A stretch of DNA of 64,000 bases from Sphingomonas pseudosanguinis (GCF_014196255.1 NZ_JACIDH010000001.1:620001-684000); one strand, 5' to 3'. Shown: positions 46,564 to 56,211, numbered from the stretch's first letter. Program-made: numbers and translations. The notes: a model not told the origin generated them from the sequence alone.

Positions 46564-46989
46564 TTACATGCCGCCGCTGCTACCCGGGGGCGTGGTGGTG
46601 CCGCCAGTAGTGCCGCTACCCATCGAACCGCTGGTCGTCGGATCGCTGCCGAGCGTGCCGCTGCCCGTGGTCGTCGACGAACCCGTCGTATCCGGCATGG
46701 TCGACGGCGTGTTGACCGTGCTGTCGGGCGTGGTGGTCCGGCTGCGGTTCTTGCTACGCGTCGTCGAGCGGGTGGTGGTGCTCGGCGTCGTGGTCATCGT
46801 GTCGGGCTGACCCATGGTGGTCTGGCCCGGCATGGTTCCGGTCTGTCCCGGCATCTGCCCGGGCATCGTCTGGCCGGTCGTGGTGCCGGTCTGGCCCGAC
46901 ATGCCACCCGTGGTGCCGCCAGTCATCTGCGCGAAACCCGCAGCCGGGATCAAAAGGGCACCGGCTGCGATCACATGCATATAACGCAT
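46564..46989 (-). CDS. Low-complexity exported protein rich in Gly/Thr/Ser
   Basis: The 141-residue protein has a Sec signal (MRYMHVIAAGALLIPAAGFA) and a mature part built only from Gly, Thr, Ser, Gln, Met and Pro, with repeated MPGQ/GQTG/TTTGQT units, a short basic stretch (TTRSTTRSKNRSRTTT) and a Gly/Ser tail. It is probably unfolded and may coat the cell surface. It has a good ribosome binding site (AGGAGAG) and its own terminator, so it is a real gene. I do not recognise a family. Confidence 0.75.
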   Translation of the reverse strand: MRYMHVIAAGALLIPAAGFAQMTGGTTGGMSGQTGTTTGQTMPGQMPGQTGTMPGQTTMGQPDTMTTTPSTTTRSTTRSKNRSRTTTPDSTVNTPSTMPDTTGSSTTTGSGTLGSDPTTSGSMGSGTTGGTTTPPGSSGGM

Positions 46990-47051
46990 CGAATCTCTCC
47001 TGCTTTGTTCTCGTAATAGTTAACGAGACAGGAGAACGTCCGTTCCTCTAG

Positions 47052-48119
47052 TTAACCACATTGACCGCGATGAAGCAACGCCTGATCGGCTAAAACCAGT
47101 GCGACCATCGCTTCGACCACCGGAACGCCGCGAATGCCGACGCAGGGGTCATGGCGGCCCTTGGTGGCGATCTGCGTCTCCTCGCCGGTGCGGGTGATGG
47201 TGTCGACCGGGGTCAGGATCGAGCTGGTCGGCTTGAACGCGACGCGCATCGTGACGGGCTGGCCGGTGGCGATGCCGCCCGCGATGCCGCCCGCATGATT
47301 GGCCAGGAAGCGCGGGCCGCCATTGCCGGCGCGCATCGGATCGGCATTCTGCTCGCCGGTCAGCGCGGCGGCGGCGAAACCGTCGCCGATCTCGAAGCCC
47401 TTGACCGCATTGATGCTCATGCACGCCGAGGCAAGTTCGCTGTCCAGCTTGGCATAGAGCGGCGCGCCCCAACCGGCGGGCACGCCGGTCGCTTCACAGG
47501 CGACGACCGCGCCGACGGAGGAGCCGGACTTGCGCGCACTGTCGACGATCGCTTCCCAGCGTTCGGCCGCCGCCGCGTCGGGGCAGAAAAAGGGGTTGGC
47601 GTCGATCTGCGCATCTTCGAACGCGTCATAGTCGATCCGGTCGCCGCCGATCGACTCGACCCAGGCGCGGATACGGACCTGCGGAATCACCGCGCGCGCG
47701 ACCGCGCCCGCCGCCACCCGTGCGGCCGTCTCGCGCGCCGAGGAGCGTCCGCCGCCGCGATAGTCGCGGAAACCATATTTGGCGTCATAGGCATAATCGG
47801 CATGGCCGGGGCGATAGGCCAGCGCGACGTTGGAATAGTCCTTGGACCGCTGGTCGACATTCTCGATCATCAGGCTGATCGGGGTGCCGGTCGTTTTCCC
47901 TTCGAACACGCCCGACAGAATGCGAACCTGATCGGGCTCGCGGCGCTGGGTGGTGAAGCGGTTGGTGCCGGGACGGCGCTTGTCGAGCCAGGGCTGGATG
48001 TCCTCTTCGGACAGCGCAATGCCCGGCGGGCACCCGTCGACCACCGCACCCAGCGCGGGCCCGTGGCTCTCGCCCCAGGTGGTGAAGCGGAACAGGCGGC
48101 CGAAACTATTGAAGCTCAC
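47052..48119 (-). CDS. aroC: Chorismate synthase
   Basis: AroC makes chorismate, the last step of the shikimate pathway, using reduced FMN. The 355-residue enzyme has [37 protein letters not shown], the basic [19 protein letters not shown] and the late [19 protein letters not shown]. The start is GTG at 48119, which overlaps the stop of the upstream GNAT gene by 4 bases. It is the last gene of a leftward operon. Confidence 0.97.
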   Translation of the reverse strand: MSFNSFGRLFRFTTWGESHGPALGAVVDGCPPGIALSEEDIQPWLDKRRPGTNRFTTQRREPDQVRILSGVFEGKTTGTPISLMIENVDQRSKDYSNVALAYRPGHADYAYDAKYGFRDYRGGGRSSARETAARVAAGAVARAVIPQVRIRAWVESIGGDRIDYDAFEDAQIDANPFFCPDAAAAERWEAIVDSARKSGSSVGAVVACEATGVPAGWGAPLYAKLDSELASACMSINAVKGFEIGDGFAAAALTGEQNADPMRAGNGGPRFLANHAGGIAGGIATGQPVTMRVAFKPTSSILTPVDTITRTGEETQIATKGRHDPCVGIRGVPVVEAMVALVLADQALLHRGQCG

Positions 48120-48643
48120 GCAGCGTCTCCCAGCCGGGCAAAGGCCGGCGCATGTGTGGCGGCCCCGCGCACGCCGCAGGGGATCAGGCCGCCCTGGAGC
48201 GGGGCAGCGAGGAAATACTCCCCCGCATAGGGGCTGTTGAAACCGTTCGCGACATCGGCGGCGAAACCGAACCGGCCGTAGAAGGCGGGATCGCCGAGCG
48301 CGAAGCAGAGCACGACGCCTTCCTTCTCCAGCCGTTCCAGTCCGGCGGCGACCAGTGCCTCGCCGACGCCCTGCTGTCGCCACTCGCGCGCGACCGCAAT
48401 GGGGGCGAGCGCGACCGAATTGATCGGTTTGCCGCCGATTTCGACGGCCATACGGCTGAACGCGATCGCGCCGATCAGGGCGTCCGTGGCCTCGTCGATC
48501 GCGACCAGCATCAGCACCATGTCGCCCTCGACGCACAGGTCGCGGACCAAAGCGGCTTCGGCGGGGGCGGGGAAGCTGGCGACGAGCAGCGCGTCGAGCG
48601 CGGCGACGTCGGCCCCTTGCGCGGGGCGGATGGTGATGGTCAT
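48116..48643 (-). CDS. GNAT N-acetyltransferase (YhbS-like)
   Basis: The 175-residue protein has the acetyl-CoA loop [20 protein letters not shown] and the [16 protein letters not shown] segment typical of the YhbS branch. It acetylates an unknown amine or protein. The ATG at 48643 overlaps the stop of the 83-residue gene by 4 bases and its own stop overlaps the aroC start. An in-frame ATG 66 bases upstream is less likely. Confidence 0.88.
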   Translation of the reverse strand: MTITIRPAQGADVAALDALLVASFPAPAEAALVRDLCVEGDMVLMLVAIDEATDALIGAIAFSRMAVEIGGKPINSVALAPIAVAREWRQQGVGEALVAAGLERLEKEGVVLCFALGDPAFYGRFGFAADVANGFNSPYAGEYFLAAPLQGGLIPCGVRGAATHAPAFARLGDAA

Positions 48644-48891
48644 CGCAGGATTCGTCGAATGCTGAACGTGCCAAGGGCCGCAATGGCGACGGACCCAATT
48701 GTCCACCACCAGTAATGGTCGGTGCCGCGACCCATGTTCTGTCCAAAGATGCCGATAGAGAACACGAAGGGTATCGTAACCCAGTCAGACTTTCTCTGTA
48801 TGCGGTCCAGGCCGAAAGCATTGGCGACGAACATAATCATCACCAATGCAACCGCCGTCAGTCCCGCATGTAGTAAAGCCTGTTCAAGCAA
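48640..48891 (-). CDS. Small two-helix membrane protein
   Basis: The 83-residue protein has hydrophobic helices at about 8-26 and 60-77 and a central hydrophilic part with [10 protein letters not shown]. It begins inside the end of fabI (8 bases overlap) and ends in an ATGA overlap with the GNAT gene. The overlaps on both sides and codon use support a real gene. I do not recognise a family. Confidence 0.65.
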   Translation of the reverse strand: MLEQALLHAGLTAVALVMIMFVANAFGLDRIQRKSDWVTIPFVFSIGIFGQNMGRGTDHYWWWTIGSVAIAALGTFSIRRILR

Positions 48892-49687
48892 GCGCGATGT
48901 CCGGCGCGTCCTCGGCCTTCATGCCGATGACGTTGTAGCCTGCGTCAACATGGTGGATCTCACCCGTCACGCCCGACGACAGGTCGGACAGCATGTAGAG
49001 GCCCGCGCCGCCCACATCCTCGATCGTCACGGTCCGGCGCAGCGGCGAGTTCAGCTCGTTCCACTTCAGGATATAGTTGAAGTCGCCGATGCCGCGCGCG
49101 GCCAGCGTCTGGATCGGGCCGGCCGAGATGGCGTTGACGCGGATATTCTCCGGACCCAAGTCGACCGCAAGATATTTCACGCTGGTCTCCAGCGCCGCCT
49201 TGGCCACGCCCATGACGTTATAATGCGGGATGACCTTTTCCGCGCCATAATAGGTCAGCGTCAGGATCGAGCCGCCCTCGGGCATCATCGCCCGCGCGCG
49301 CTGGGCGACGGCGACCAGCGAATAGGCCGAGATGTTCATGGTCATCAGGAAATTGTCGAGCGTCGTGTCGTAATAACGCCCGCGCAGCTGCGACTTGTCC
49401 GAAAAGCCGATGGCGTGAACCACGAAGTCGATCGTCGGCCACTCCGTCTTCAGGTCGGCGAACAAATTGTCGAGCGACTCCATCTCGGAGACGTCGCAAT
49501 CGAACAGGCGCGCCACGCCCAACTGTTCGGCCAGCGGGCGGACCCGCTTTTCCATCGCCGCGCCCTGATACGAAAAGGCGAGCTCCGCGCCCGCCTCCGA
49601 AAGCTGCTTGGCGATGCCCCAGGCCAGCGATTTGTCATTGGCCAGGCCCATGATGAGCCCCCGCTTGCCTGCCATCAATCCGTTCAC
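48884..49687 (-). CDS. fabI: Enoyl-[acyl-carrier-protein] reductase (NADH), FabI
   Basis: FabI reduces trans-2-enoyl-ACP in fatty acid elongation and is the target of triclosan. The 267-residue SDR-type protein has GLANDKSLAWGIA, the first catalytic Tyr in LTYYGAEKVIPHYN with Lys six residues after the second Tyr (YNVMGVAKAAL), and AISAGPIQTLAARGI. The start is GTG, overlapping the yihY stop by 4 bases; it gives the usual FabI N-terminus (MNGLMAGKRGLIMG). It is the third gene of the operon. Confidence 0.96.
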   Translation of the reverse strand: MNGLMAGKRGLIMGLANDKSLAWGIAKQLSEAGAELAFSYQGAAMEKRVRPLAEQLGVARLFDCDVSEMESLDNLFADLKTEWPTIDFVVHAIGFSDKSQLRGRYYDTTLDNFLMTMNISAYSLVAVAQRARAMMPEGGSILTLTYYGAEKVIPHYNVMGVAKAALETSVKYLAVDLGPENIRVNAISAGPIQTLAARGIGDFNYILKWNELNSPLRRTVTIEDVGGAGLYMLSDLSSGVTGEIHHVDAGYNVIGMKAEDAPDIALA

Positions 49688-50655
49688 GCCGTTACCGCTC
49701 CTGCCGGTTCACTTCCATCAATCGCCCTCTCTAGCGCCGGTTCGGGGGGTTCCGCCAGTGCCGCGTTCAAATGCGCACCGAAAACCAGCCCCAGGCCGAT
49801 CAGATAGAAGAACAACAGCATCACGACGACGCCCGCCAGGCTACCATAGGTCATGTCATAACCGCCCAGCTGCGACAGCACCCAGGGGAGCAGCGCGGTC
49901 ATGCTGACCCACCAGGCGGCGGTGAACAACGCCCCCGGCCATTTGCGACATTCGCTTTCGCGATATTTGGCCGGGGTGACCGAATAGAAGAGCAGATACA
50001 GCGCTCCGAACATCACCACGCCGGGGATCAGCCGCGACAGCCCGACCCAGCCCGCCACGTCCTGCGAGAAGGGGACAAGACGATAAATGAACTGTTCGGC
50101 CGCGGTCAGGACGCCGGCGACGAGGAAGGACAGCAGCGCGACGATGACCGATGCGATCATGACCAGCGTCGAGGACAGCCGCGATTTCCAGAAGGCCGCC
50201 GTCGCCTTCACGCCGTAAGCGCGGTGGAAGATGTCGCGGATCGTCTCGATGAAACCGCCGACCGTCCACAGGCCGACCAACCCGCCCAGCCACAGCAGCG
50301 AGCCCGTCCGCGCCGCCAGCACATCGGCGATGGGTTTGCGCAACAAATCGCTGACATCGGGGGGCAGGACGTGGAGGAAGCTCTCCACCGCATGCTGCGT
50401 CTCGTTGCTTTGTCCGAACAGCGACAGGAGTGCCGCCGTCGTGATGAAGAACGGAAACAGCGTCATCAACGCCAGATAGGCGAGGTTCCCGGCATGGATG
50501 AACCCGTCGTTGAACACACCCAGGCTGGTCCGCTTCAACACCTCGAAGGCATAGGAGCCGGGACCGACCTTGGCGATCTGCCGGTCCAGCCGCTGGCGGG
50601 CCCTGCCGGGGTGATGGGCGCGTTCTTCAGGGGTCAGGCCGTTCGCATCGCTCAT
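49684..50655 (-). CDS. YihY/BrkB-family membrane protein
   Basis: The 323-residue protein has the YihY/virulence factor BrkB layout: DGFIHAGNLAYLALMTLFPF in the first helix, six membrane helices, and YGSLAGVVVMLLFFYLIGLG in the last. The family is often misnamed ribonuclease BN; the function is not settled. The ATG at 50655 lies just after the dnaJ-like stop. The C-terminus ends in a Pro/Glu-rich tail and overlaps fabI. Confidence 0.9.
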   Translation of the reverse strand: MSDANGLTPEERAHHPGRARQRLDRQIAKVGPGSYAFEVLKRTSLGVFNDGFIHAGNLAYLALMTLFPFFITTAALLSLFGQSNETQHAVESFLHVLPPDVSDLLRKPIADVLAARTGSLLWLGGLVGLWTVGGFIETIRDIFHRAYGVKATAAFWKSRLSSTLVMIASVIVALLSFLVAGVLTAAEQFIYRLVPFSQDVAGWVGLSRLIPGVVMFGALYLLFYSVTPAKYRESECRKWPGALFTAAWWVSMTALLPWVLSQLGGYDMTYGSLAGVVVMLLFFYLIGLGLVFGAHLNAALAEPPEPALERAIDGSEPAGAVTA

Positions 50656-50662
50656 GGAACGA

Positions 50663-51604
50663 TCAGACGCCCATGGCGGCCCTCGGGTTCCTGCCGTCGG
50701 TCCATTCGGCGGCGAAGCGTTGCAGCGCGGCATCATCGGCGGGAATGTCGATGATCAGGGTGATCAGCTGATCGCCGCGCCCGCCATCCTTCTTGTGAAA
50801 GCCCTTGCCCTTCAGGCGCAGCGTCTTGCCCGAACTGGTGCCCTTGGGCACGGTCAGCATGACCGGACGCTCGACCGTCGGCGCCTTCACCTGCCCGCCG
50901 AGCACCGCCTCGGTCAGCGAGATGGGCAGGTCGAGGCGCACGTCGTCGCCGTCGCGGGTGAAGAAGGGATGCGGGCTGACCTCGATCGTCACGATCGCGT
51001 CGCCCGCACCGCCCAGGCCCGGCTCGCCCTTGCCGCCGAGCCGCATCTGCGTACCCGTCTCGACCCCGGCGGGCAGCTTCAGATCGATCGTCTTGCCATC
51101 GCCCAGCGTCACCCGCTGCGGGCTGAGCGTGGCGGCGTCGATGAAGGGGACCTTCAGCGCATAGGCGATGTTGGCGCCCTTGGGGGCCTGCCGGCGACCG
51201 CCGCCAAAGCCACCGAAACCGCCCGAAAAGCCGCCGCGCCCGGCCCCGCCGAACATTCCCTCGAAGATGTCGGACATGTCGGCGCCCTCGCCGCCGAAAT
51301 CGAATTGCTGGCGGAACCCGCCACCCCCGGCGCCCGGGCGCGGACCACCGGCCCCGCCGCCAAAGCCGAAGGGCGAGGCGGGATTGCCGTCGCCATCGAT
51401 CTCGCCGCGATCGAACCGGGCGCGCTTGTCCTTGTCGTTCAGCAGGTCATAGGCGTTGGTGACCTGGCTGAACTTCTCCGCCGCCTTGGGATTGTCCTTG
51501 TTGCGGTCGGGATGCAGTTCCTTCGCCAGCTTGCGATAGGCTTTCTTGATATCGGCTTCGCTGGCCGTGCGGCTCACGCCCAGCGTCTGATATGGATCGG
51601 CCAC
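50663..51604 (-). CDS. DnaJ-like (CbpA-type) co-chaperone
   Basis: The 313-residue protein has an N-terminal J domain with HPD at 31-33, a Gly/Phe-rich linker (about 75-150) and two C-terminal substrate-binding domains ([17 protein letters not shown] and [18 protein letters not shown]). The cysteine zinc finger of DnaJ is missing, so it is a class II/CbpA-type partner of DnaK. The GTG start has GGGGA six bases upstream. It is the first gene of the operon leading to aroC. Confidence 0.93.
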   Translation of the reverse strand: MADPYQTLGVSRTASEADIKKAYRKLAKELHPDRNKDNPKAAEKFSQVTNAYDLLNDKDKRARFDRGEIDGDGNPASPFGFGGGAGGPRPGAGGGGFRQQFDFGGEGADMSDIFEGMFGGAGRGGFSGGFGGFGGGRRQAPKGANIAYALKVPFIDAATLSPQRVTLGDGKTIDLKLPAGVETGTQMRLGGKGEPGLGGAGDAIVTIEVSPHPFFTRDGDDVRLDLPISLTEAVLGGQVKAPTVERPVMLTVPKGTSSGKTLRLKGKGFHKKDGGRGDQLITLIIDIPADDAALQRFAAEWTDGRNPRAAMGV

Positions 51605-51705
51605 TCTGTTCCCCGTTGGCAGTGTATTACCTTTCCATGTGGGGAAGTCCGCGCCGGAGCGCAATCCGTTGCCCATGCGTTGAGCCATGACAAAGGAGAC
51701 GGATC

Positions 51706-51936
51706 ATGACCCAGCCGATGCAAGCCGTGGATAAGGATGGGAAGAAGGGCGCGCCGGACGGCGTGTCGGATGCGCCGGGCAAACATGGCGGCGAAAGCCA
51801 GGGTGGCGGCTATGAAGGCGTGCCAGAGCGGGAAGGCGACTTCCATGGCGGCCAGAGCGGGGCAGCGTACCATGGCAAGGGTGGCCATCCGGACCCGGAC
51901 AAGGACAATCCCAATGCGGTGACCGAGGAGGGCTGA
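51706..51936 (+). CDS. Small disordered hypothetical protein, 76 residues
   Basis: AAGGAG lies nine bases before an ATG encoding MTQPMQAVDKDGKKGAPDGV..., rich in Gly, Asp, Lys, His and Pro and with no hydrophobic segment. It is probably disordered and may be stress-related, but I know no family. It is divergent from the dnaJ-like gene. Confidence 0.6.
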   Translation: MTQPMQAVDKDGKKGAPDGVSDAPGKHGGESQGGGYEGVPEREGDFHGGQSGAAYHGKGGHPDPDKDNPNAVTEEG

Positions 51937-51952
51937 CCCCACCCCGCCCGCT

Positions 51953-52041
51953 CCGTTCGCACTGAGCGAAGTCGAAGTGCACGCCCCGCGCTTAGCCGCG
52001 AGCGTTTTCACTTGGCCTTCGACTTCGCTCAGGCTGAACGG
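51953..52041. repeat. Paired palindromic repeat, family A (copies 14 and 15)
   Basis: Reverse copy at 51953-51983 with GCAC/GTGC internal stem and forward copy at 52011-52041 with GGCC/GGCT stem, 27 bases apart. The spacer is similar to that of the pair at 22833-22921. Confidence 0.82.
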
Positions 52042-52055
52042 AAGGGGGGATGATT

Positions 52056-52949
52056 TTACCCCGCCACCATCTCCTCCAACGGCGCGACGTCGACGCTGAC
52101 GTCCATCTTCTGCGCGCCCGAGCCCAGCACCACGCCATCGACCGGCGCAATCTCGGCATAGTCGCGGCCGACCGCGACGATGATATGGTCGCCCGCCATC
52201 CAGATGCCGTTGGTCGGATCGACCCCGACCCAGCCCGCTTGCGGCCCGCCCCAGATCAGCACCCAGGCATGGGTCGCGTCCGCCCCCACGAGCCGGGCCT
52301 GTCCCGGCGGCGGCAGGGTGCGGATATAGCCCGAGGCATAGGCCGCCGGGATGCCCGCCGCGCGAAGCCCCGTGATCATGATCTGGGCAAAATCCTGGCA
52401 CACGCCGCGCCGCTGGCGGAAGGCTTCGGCCGGGGGCGTGTCGACCAGCGTGGCGGTGGGGTCGAACGCGAATTCGCGCTGGATACGGTTCGCCAGCGCG
52501 AAGCCCGCCTCCAGCGCGCCGCGGTCGGGCGACAGGTCGGCGGCGCACCACTCGGCGATGGCGGGGTCGAGCGGGATGAGGGGCGAGGGGAAGATGTAAT
52601 TGGCCGGACTCGCCGCCGACAGATCACGGCTGCTCCGGGCGAGTGCGGACACGTCGGCCAGCGTCGGGTCGCTCGGCGACGGCATCGGCACCGGCCGGTC
52701 GACGACCATGCGCGCACGGCTCTCGATGGTCAGGCTGCGCACCGGGCGATCGACGACCAGCCGGGTGACATGCGCCAGCCCCGCCTCGGCATGGGCGGCA
52801 CGGGTGCGGCCGACCGGCTCGACGATCAGGTCGTAGCTTTCCAGCGTCTGGCCGGGCCAGTCGATGGGCTTCAGCCGTAGATTGCAGCGCGCATATTTGA
52901 CCTGGGCGCCATAATCGAAGCGGGTGATATGGCGGATGTCGTAGATCAT
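52056..52949 (-). CDS. Transglutaminase-like protein
   Basis: The 297-residue protein has an N-terminal bacterial transglutaminase-like domain (MIYDIRHITRFDYGAQVKYA) and a papain-like core with Cys in RRGVCQDFAQ, His in GADATHAWVL and Asp in GWVGVDPTNG. It is a thiol peptidase or amidase of the transglutaminase superfamily. Its start overlaps the end of the ATP-grasp/alpha-E gene by 4 bases. This partnership suggests that it cuts or attaches a peptide made by the ATP-grasp partner; the product is unknown. Confidence 0.9.
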   Translation of the reverse strand: MIYDIRHITRFDYGAQVKYARCNLRLKPIDWPGQTLESYDLIVEPVGRTRAAHAEAGLAHVTRLVVDRPVRSLTIESRARMVVDRPVPMPSPSDPTLADVSALARSSRDLSAASPANYIFPSPLIPLDPAIAEWCAADLSPDRGALEAGFALANRIQREFAFDPTATLVDTPPAEAFRQRRGVCQDFAQIMITGLRAAGIPAAYASGYIRTLPPPGQARLVGADATHAWVLIWGGPQAGWVGVDPTNGIWMAGDHIIVAVGRDYAEIAPVDGVVLGSGAQKMDVSVDVAPLEEMVAG

Positions 52950-55399
52950 GCGAGCGTCAATCCACCCGCCCGCAAGGGCTCGGCGCCTTGCAAGAAATAG
53001 CGCCGGGCGATCGCCTCGGACAACAGGCCCAGCCGCCGCTCGACATCGCCCAGCGTATCGGCGTCGAGCGTCCGCGCGTCCGCAGTTTCGACCGCGGCGC
53101 GGATGGCGATCGCCTGCGCCTGTTGCGGCTCGGCCATGTCGTCGTCGGACAGGACCGGCAGGCGCGACAGGCCGTCGGCGATGCGGGCGGTCTGATAGGC
53201 GAGCGCACGCGGATTGTTGGGATCGAGCGCGACCAGGTCGACCACCGCGACGCGGGCGAGGCCGGTCGGATAACGCTGGCGATAGCTGATCTGGCTGTTG
53301 GCGAGGTCGAGCAGGGTCGACAGATCGTCCGCCGATGCGCCCGCCATGCCGAACAGCCGTGTCGCGCGAGCGACCGCGATGGCGCGCTCCACCCGGCGGC
53401 CGAGATCGTGGAAGCGCCAGGCGGTGGTGCGCACCATATGCTCGGCCGACAGTCCTGCGATGGCGGCATAGCGGCGCTGGAGCGAGCCCGCCCGGTCGAG
53501 CATCCCGACATGGCTGGGGAAGGGCGCCTCCAGCAGCCGCACCATGTCGGCGGACAGGCGGTCGCGCGAGCCTTCGCTGATCCCGCGCGCCAGCCGGTTG
53601 ATGCGGGCGACCGAATGAAAGCCCTCATCCTCCATCGCGGTGCGCGCGAACTGGGTGAGTGCGGCGCGGTGCAGGCTGTCGGGATGCGGCGCGGCCCCGC
53701 CGCCGGTGATCAGCCCGACCAGCCGCCCGACGGTCCGCGTGTCGAGCGCCGCGCCGCCATCGACATCGATCGAATTGCCGAGCATCACGCGGATCGCCGC
53801 GAGCAGCGCCTCACCCCGCTCCAGATAGCGGCCAAGCCAGTAGAAATTGTCGGCCACCCGGCTGGGTAGCGTCCCCGGATTGCGCCGGACGTGCAGCGAG
53901 TCGGGCGCGGCGAGCAGCGAGACCGGCGCCACCGGCTCGGCCCCATGGACGCAGACATCGGCGGACCACAGCCCTTCGCCGATCATCGCGGCGGTCGCCT
54001 CCGGGTGGTCGCCGATCCGACCGAAACCACCGGGCAGGACGGTCCACCGCCCCTCGCCATCGCGCGCGGCAAAGACGCGCAGCGTGAACGGGCGCGGCGC
54101 CAGCTGATCGCCGATGACCACCGGCATGGTCGACAGGCGGACGATCTCCTGCCCGACATAGTCCTGCGGGCGCCGGGCCATGTCGGCGAGCAGCGCGGCG
54201 CGCTCGTCGGGCGACAGGCTCGCCCCCGGCCGCGCGCCGGCGGGCAGGCCCAGCGGCCTGGGGCCGAAGGCGGGGGCGATCAGCAGCGTGTCGAGATGAT
54301 CGGCGACATGCGCGGCCTGGCGCGCGCCGCCGCACCACCAAGTCGCGATATTGGGCAGCCGCAACGCCTCGCCAGTCACATGCCGGGCGAGCGCGGGGAG
54401 AAAGGCGGAGACGGCCGGGCTTTCCAGCACGCCCGCACCCGGCGCGTTGGCGATCACCACCTGCCCCTCGACATAGGCGTCGATCAGGCCGGGCACGCCG
54501 ATCTGCGAATGGCTGTCGAACGCCAGCGGATCGAGCATCCGGGGATCGAGCCGCCGCCACAGCGCGTCGATCCGCTTCAGCCCCGCGACCGTGCGGACAT
54601 AGACCTGTCCCTCGATCGCGGCGAGGTCCGCGCCCTCGACCAGCAACAGGCCGAGATAGCGCGCCAGATGCGCCTGTTCGGGGTAGCTCGGGTTGAAACG
54701 GCCGGGCGTCAGCAGCCCGATCCGCGGATCGGCGCGACGGCATTGTGCGGAGAGGCCCGCGCGGAAGGCGGCGAAGAAGGGCGCGTGCCGCTGTACGTTC
54801 AGCCGGTTCTGCAAACCGCCCAAGGTCCGGCTGACCGCCAGCCGGTTCTCCAGCGCATAGCCCGCGCCCGCCGGATTGCGCAGGTGGTCGGCCAACACCC
54901 GCCATTCGCCGTCCGGTCCGCGCGCCAGATCGAAGGCGACGAAGCTGAGGTGATGGCCGCCCGGCGGGGTGATCCCGACCATCGGCCGCAGGAAATAGGG
55001 GCTGCCCGTCGCCAGCGCGGCGGGGATATGACCATCGGCGACCAGCCGTCCGGGACCGTAGAGATCGGCCAGGATCGTCTCCAGCAGCGCGGCGCGCTGG
55101 ATCACCCCCGCCTCGATCCCCGCCCATTCCCCGGTGTCGATCAACAGGGGGACGGGCGAGACGGGCCAGGGCCGCTCGTCGGTTTCGCCGATGATGCGAA
55201 AGCCGGTGCCGATGTCCGCCGCATGACGCTGCACCCGCTCGCGCGCATGGGCCAGATTGCTGGCGACGGCGGCCAGTTCTTCCAGCATGGCGGCCCAGGC
55301 CGGATCGTTCGACCCCGCCATCACGTCCACTCCGGCGGCGGCGCGATAGGCAGTGATCCAGGCGGCGGCCTGGGCGGGGCTATCCTCGGAGGGGTCCAT
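52946..55399 (-). CDS. Circularly permuted ATP-grasp and alpha-E domain fusion protein
   Basis: The 817-residue protein joins two domains that are often separate genes. Residues about 80-470 are a circularly permuted ATP-grasp (VPLLIDTGEWAGIEAGVIQRA, LLTPGRFNPSYPEQAHLA, VIANAPGAGVLES). Residues about 510-810 are an alpha-E domain (SRVADNFYWLGRYLERGEAL, SYRQRYPTGLARVAVVDLV). In other genomes these occur with a transglutaminase and sometimes a proteasome-like protease and are proposed to make and process a small peptide. It ends overlapping the transglutaminase gene. The reaction product is not known. Confidence 0.9.
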   Translation of the reverse strand: MDPSEDSPAQAAAWITAYRAAAGVDVMAGSNDPAWAAMLEELAAVASNLAHARERVQRHAADIGTGFRIIGETDERPWPVSPVPLLIDTGEWAGIEAGVIQRAALLETILADLYGPGRLVADGHIPAALATGSPYFLRPMVGITPPGGHHLSFVAFDLARGPDGEWRVLADHLRNPAGAGYALENRLAVSRTLGGLQNRLNVQRHAPFFAAFRAGLSAQCRRADPRIGLLTPGRFNPSYPEQAHLARYLGLLLVEGADLAAIEGQVYVRTVAGLKRIDALWRRLDPRMLDPLAFDSHSQIGVPGLIDAYVEGQVVIANAPGAGVLESPAVSAFLPALARHVTGEALRLPNIATWWCGGARQAAHVADHLDTLLIAPAFGPRPLGLPAGARPGASLSPDERAALLADMARRPQDYVGQEIVRLSTMPVVIGDQLAPRPFTLRVFAARDGEGRWTVLPGGFGRIGDHPEATAAMIGEGLWSADVCVHGAEPVAPVSLLAAPDSLHVRRNPGTLPSRVADNFYWLGRYLERGEALLAAIRVMLGNSIDVDGGAALDTRTVGRLVGLITGGGAAPHPDSLHRAALTQFARTAMEDEGFHSVARINRLARGISEGSRDRLSADMVRLLEAPFPSHVGMLDRAGSLQRRYAAIAGLSAEHMVRTTAWRFHDLGRRVERAIAVARATRLFGMAGASADDLSTLLDLANSQISYRQRYPTGLARVAVVDLVALDPNNPRALAYQTARIADGLSRLPVLSDDDMAEPQQAQAIAIRAAVETADARTLDADTLGDVERRLGLLSEAIARRYFLQGAEPLRAGGLTLA

Positions 55400-55629
55400 C
55401 GGTCGGGGAAAATCGCCGCATTGCGCGAAGGTTGCAACAGGCGATTGGTGATCGGGCGGGATTTGCGGCGTGGGATGCCCGACGCCACATGGCCATTCCC
55501 GACATTCCTTCCCTCCTTCCCTGCAAGGAGAGGAATGACCTTACCCGTCGTCAAACGCCCTCCAGACCCTGGCCAGCGTTTCCGATCGCGACATTGGTTT
55601 TCCCTTTCCACAGGCGTATGGGCGGGCGC

Positions 55630-56211
55630 ATGGCTGACGATCCCTTTGCCCTGTTCGACATCTGGCTTGCCGAGGCGCGTGCGAGCGAGATCAACGATTA
55701 CAATGCGATGGCGCTGGCGACGGTCGATGCGCAGCTGCAACCCTCGGTGCGTATGGTGCTGCTAAAGGGCCATGATCCGCGCGGCTTCGTGTTCTACACC
55801 AACCGCGAAAGCCGCAAGGCGCAGGAGCTGGGCGAGGGCAGCAGGGCGGCGCTCCTGTTCCACTGGAAGTCGCTACGCCGCCAGATCCGAATCGAGGGGG
55901 CGATCTCTCACGTCGATGACGCCGAGTCGGACGCCTATTTCGCCAGCCGGGGTCGCGATTCGCAGTTGGGCGCCTGGGCCTCGGACCAGTCACGCCCGCT
56001 CGACGCGCGCGAGACGTTCGAGGCGCGGTTCGAAGAGATGCGCGCCCGGTTCGAGGGCGGCGATGTGCCGCGCCCGCCGCATTGGGGCGGATACCGTGTC
56101 ACTCCGCAGCGGATCGAGTTCTGGCTCGACCGCGAACACCGGCTGCATGAGCGCCGCGTCTTCACCCGCACCGGCGAGAATGGCTGGGACGAAGGATTGC
56201 TGTTTCCGTGA
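55630..56211 (+). CDS. pdxH: Pyridoxamine 5'-phosphate oxidase
   Basis: PdxH oxidises pyridoxine or pyridoxamine phosphate to PLP with FMN. The 193-residue protein has ATVDAQLQPSVRMVLLKGHD, GFVFYTNRESRKAQEL, SRGRDSQLGAWASDQS and the C-terminal WGGYRVTPQRIEFW. The ATG at 55630 is used; an ATG 12 bases upstream is possible. Its stop overlaps the GTG of the cation transporter. The 230-base gap before it holds nothing I can assign. Confidence 0.94.
   Translation: MADDPFALFDIWLAEARASEINDYNAMALATVDAQLQPSVRMVLLKGHDPRGFVFYTNRESRKAQELGEGSRAALLFHWKSLRRQIRIEGAISHVDDAESDAYFASRGRDSQLGAWASDQSRPLDARETFEARFEEMRARFEGGDVPRPPHWGGYRVTPQRIEFWLDREHRLHERRVFTRTGENGWDEGLLFP

Noticed and set aside
46568..46810. A plus-strand 80-residue hydrophobic frame opposite the low-complexity gene
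   Set aside because: Its Val/Leu/Pro composition is just the complement of Thr/Gly/Ser codons, while the minus strand has a signal peptide, ribosome binding site and terminator.
49684..50655. Ribonuclease BN
   Set aside because: This is an old misannotation of the YihY/BrkB membrane family; the protein has multiple membrane helices and no nuclease motif.
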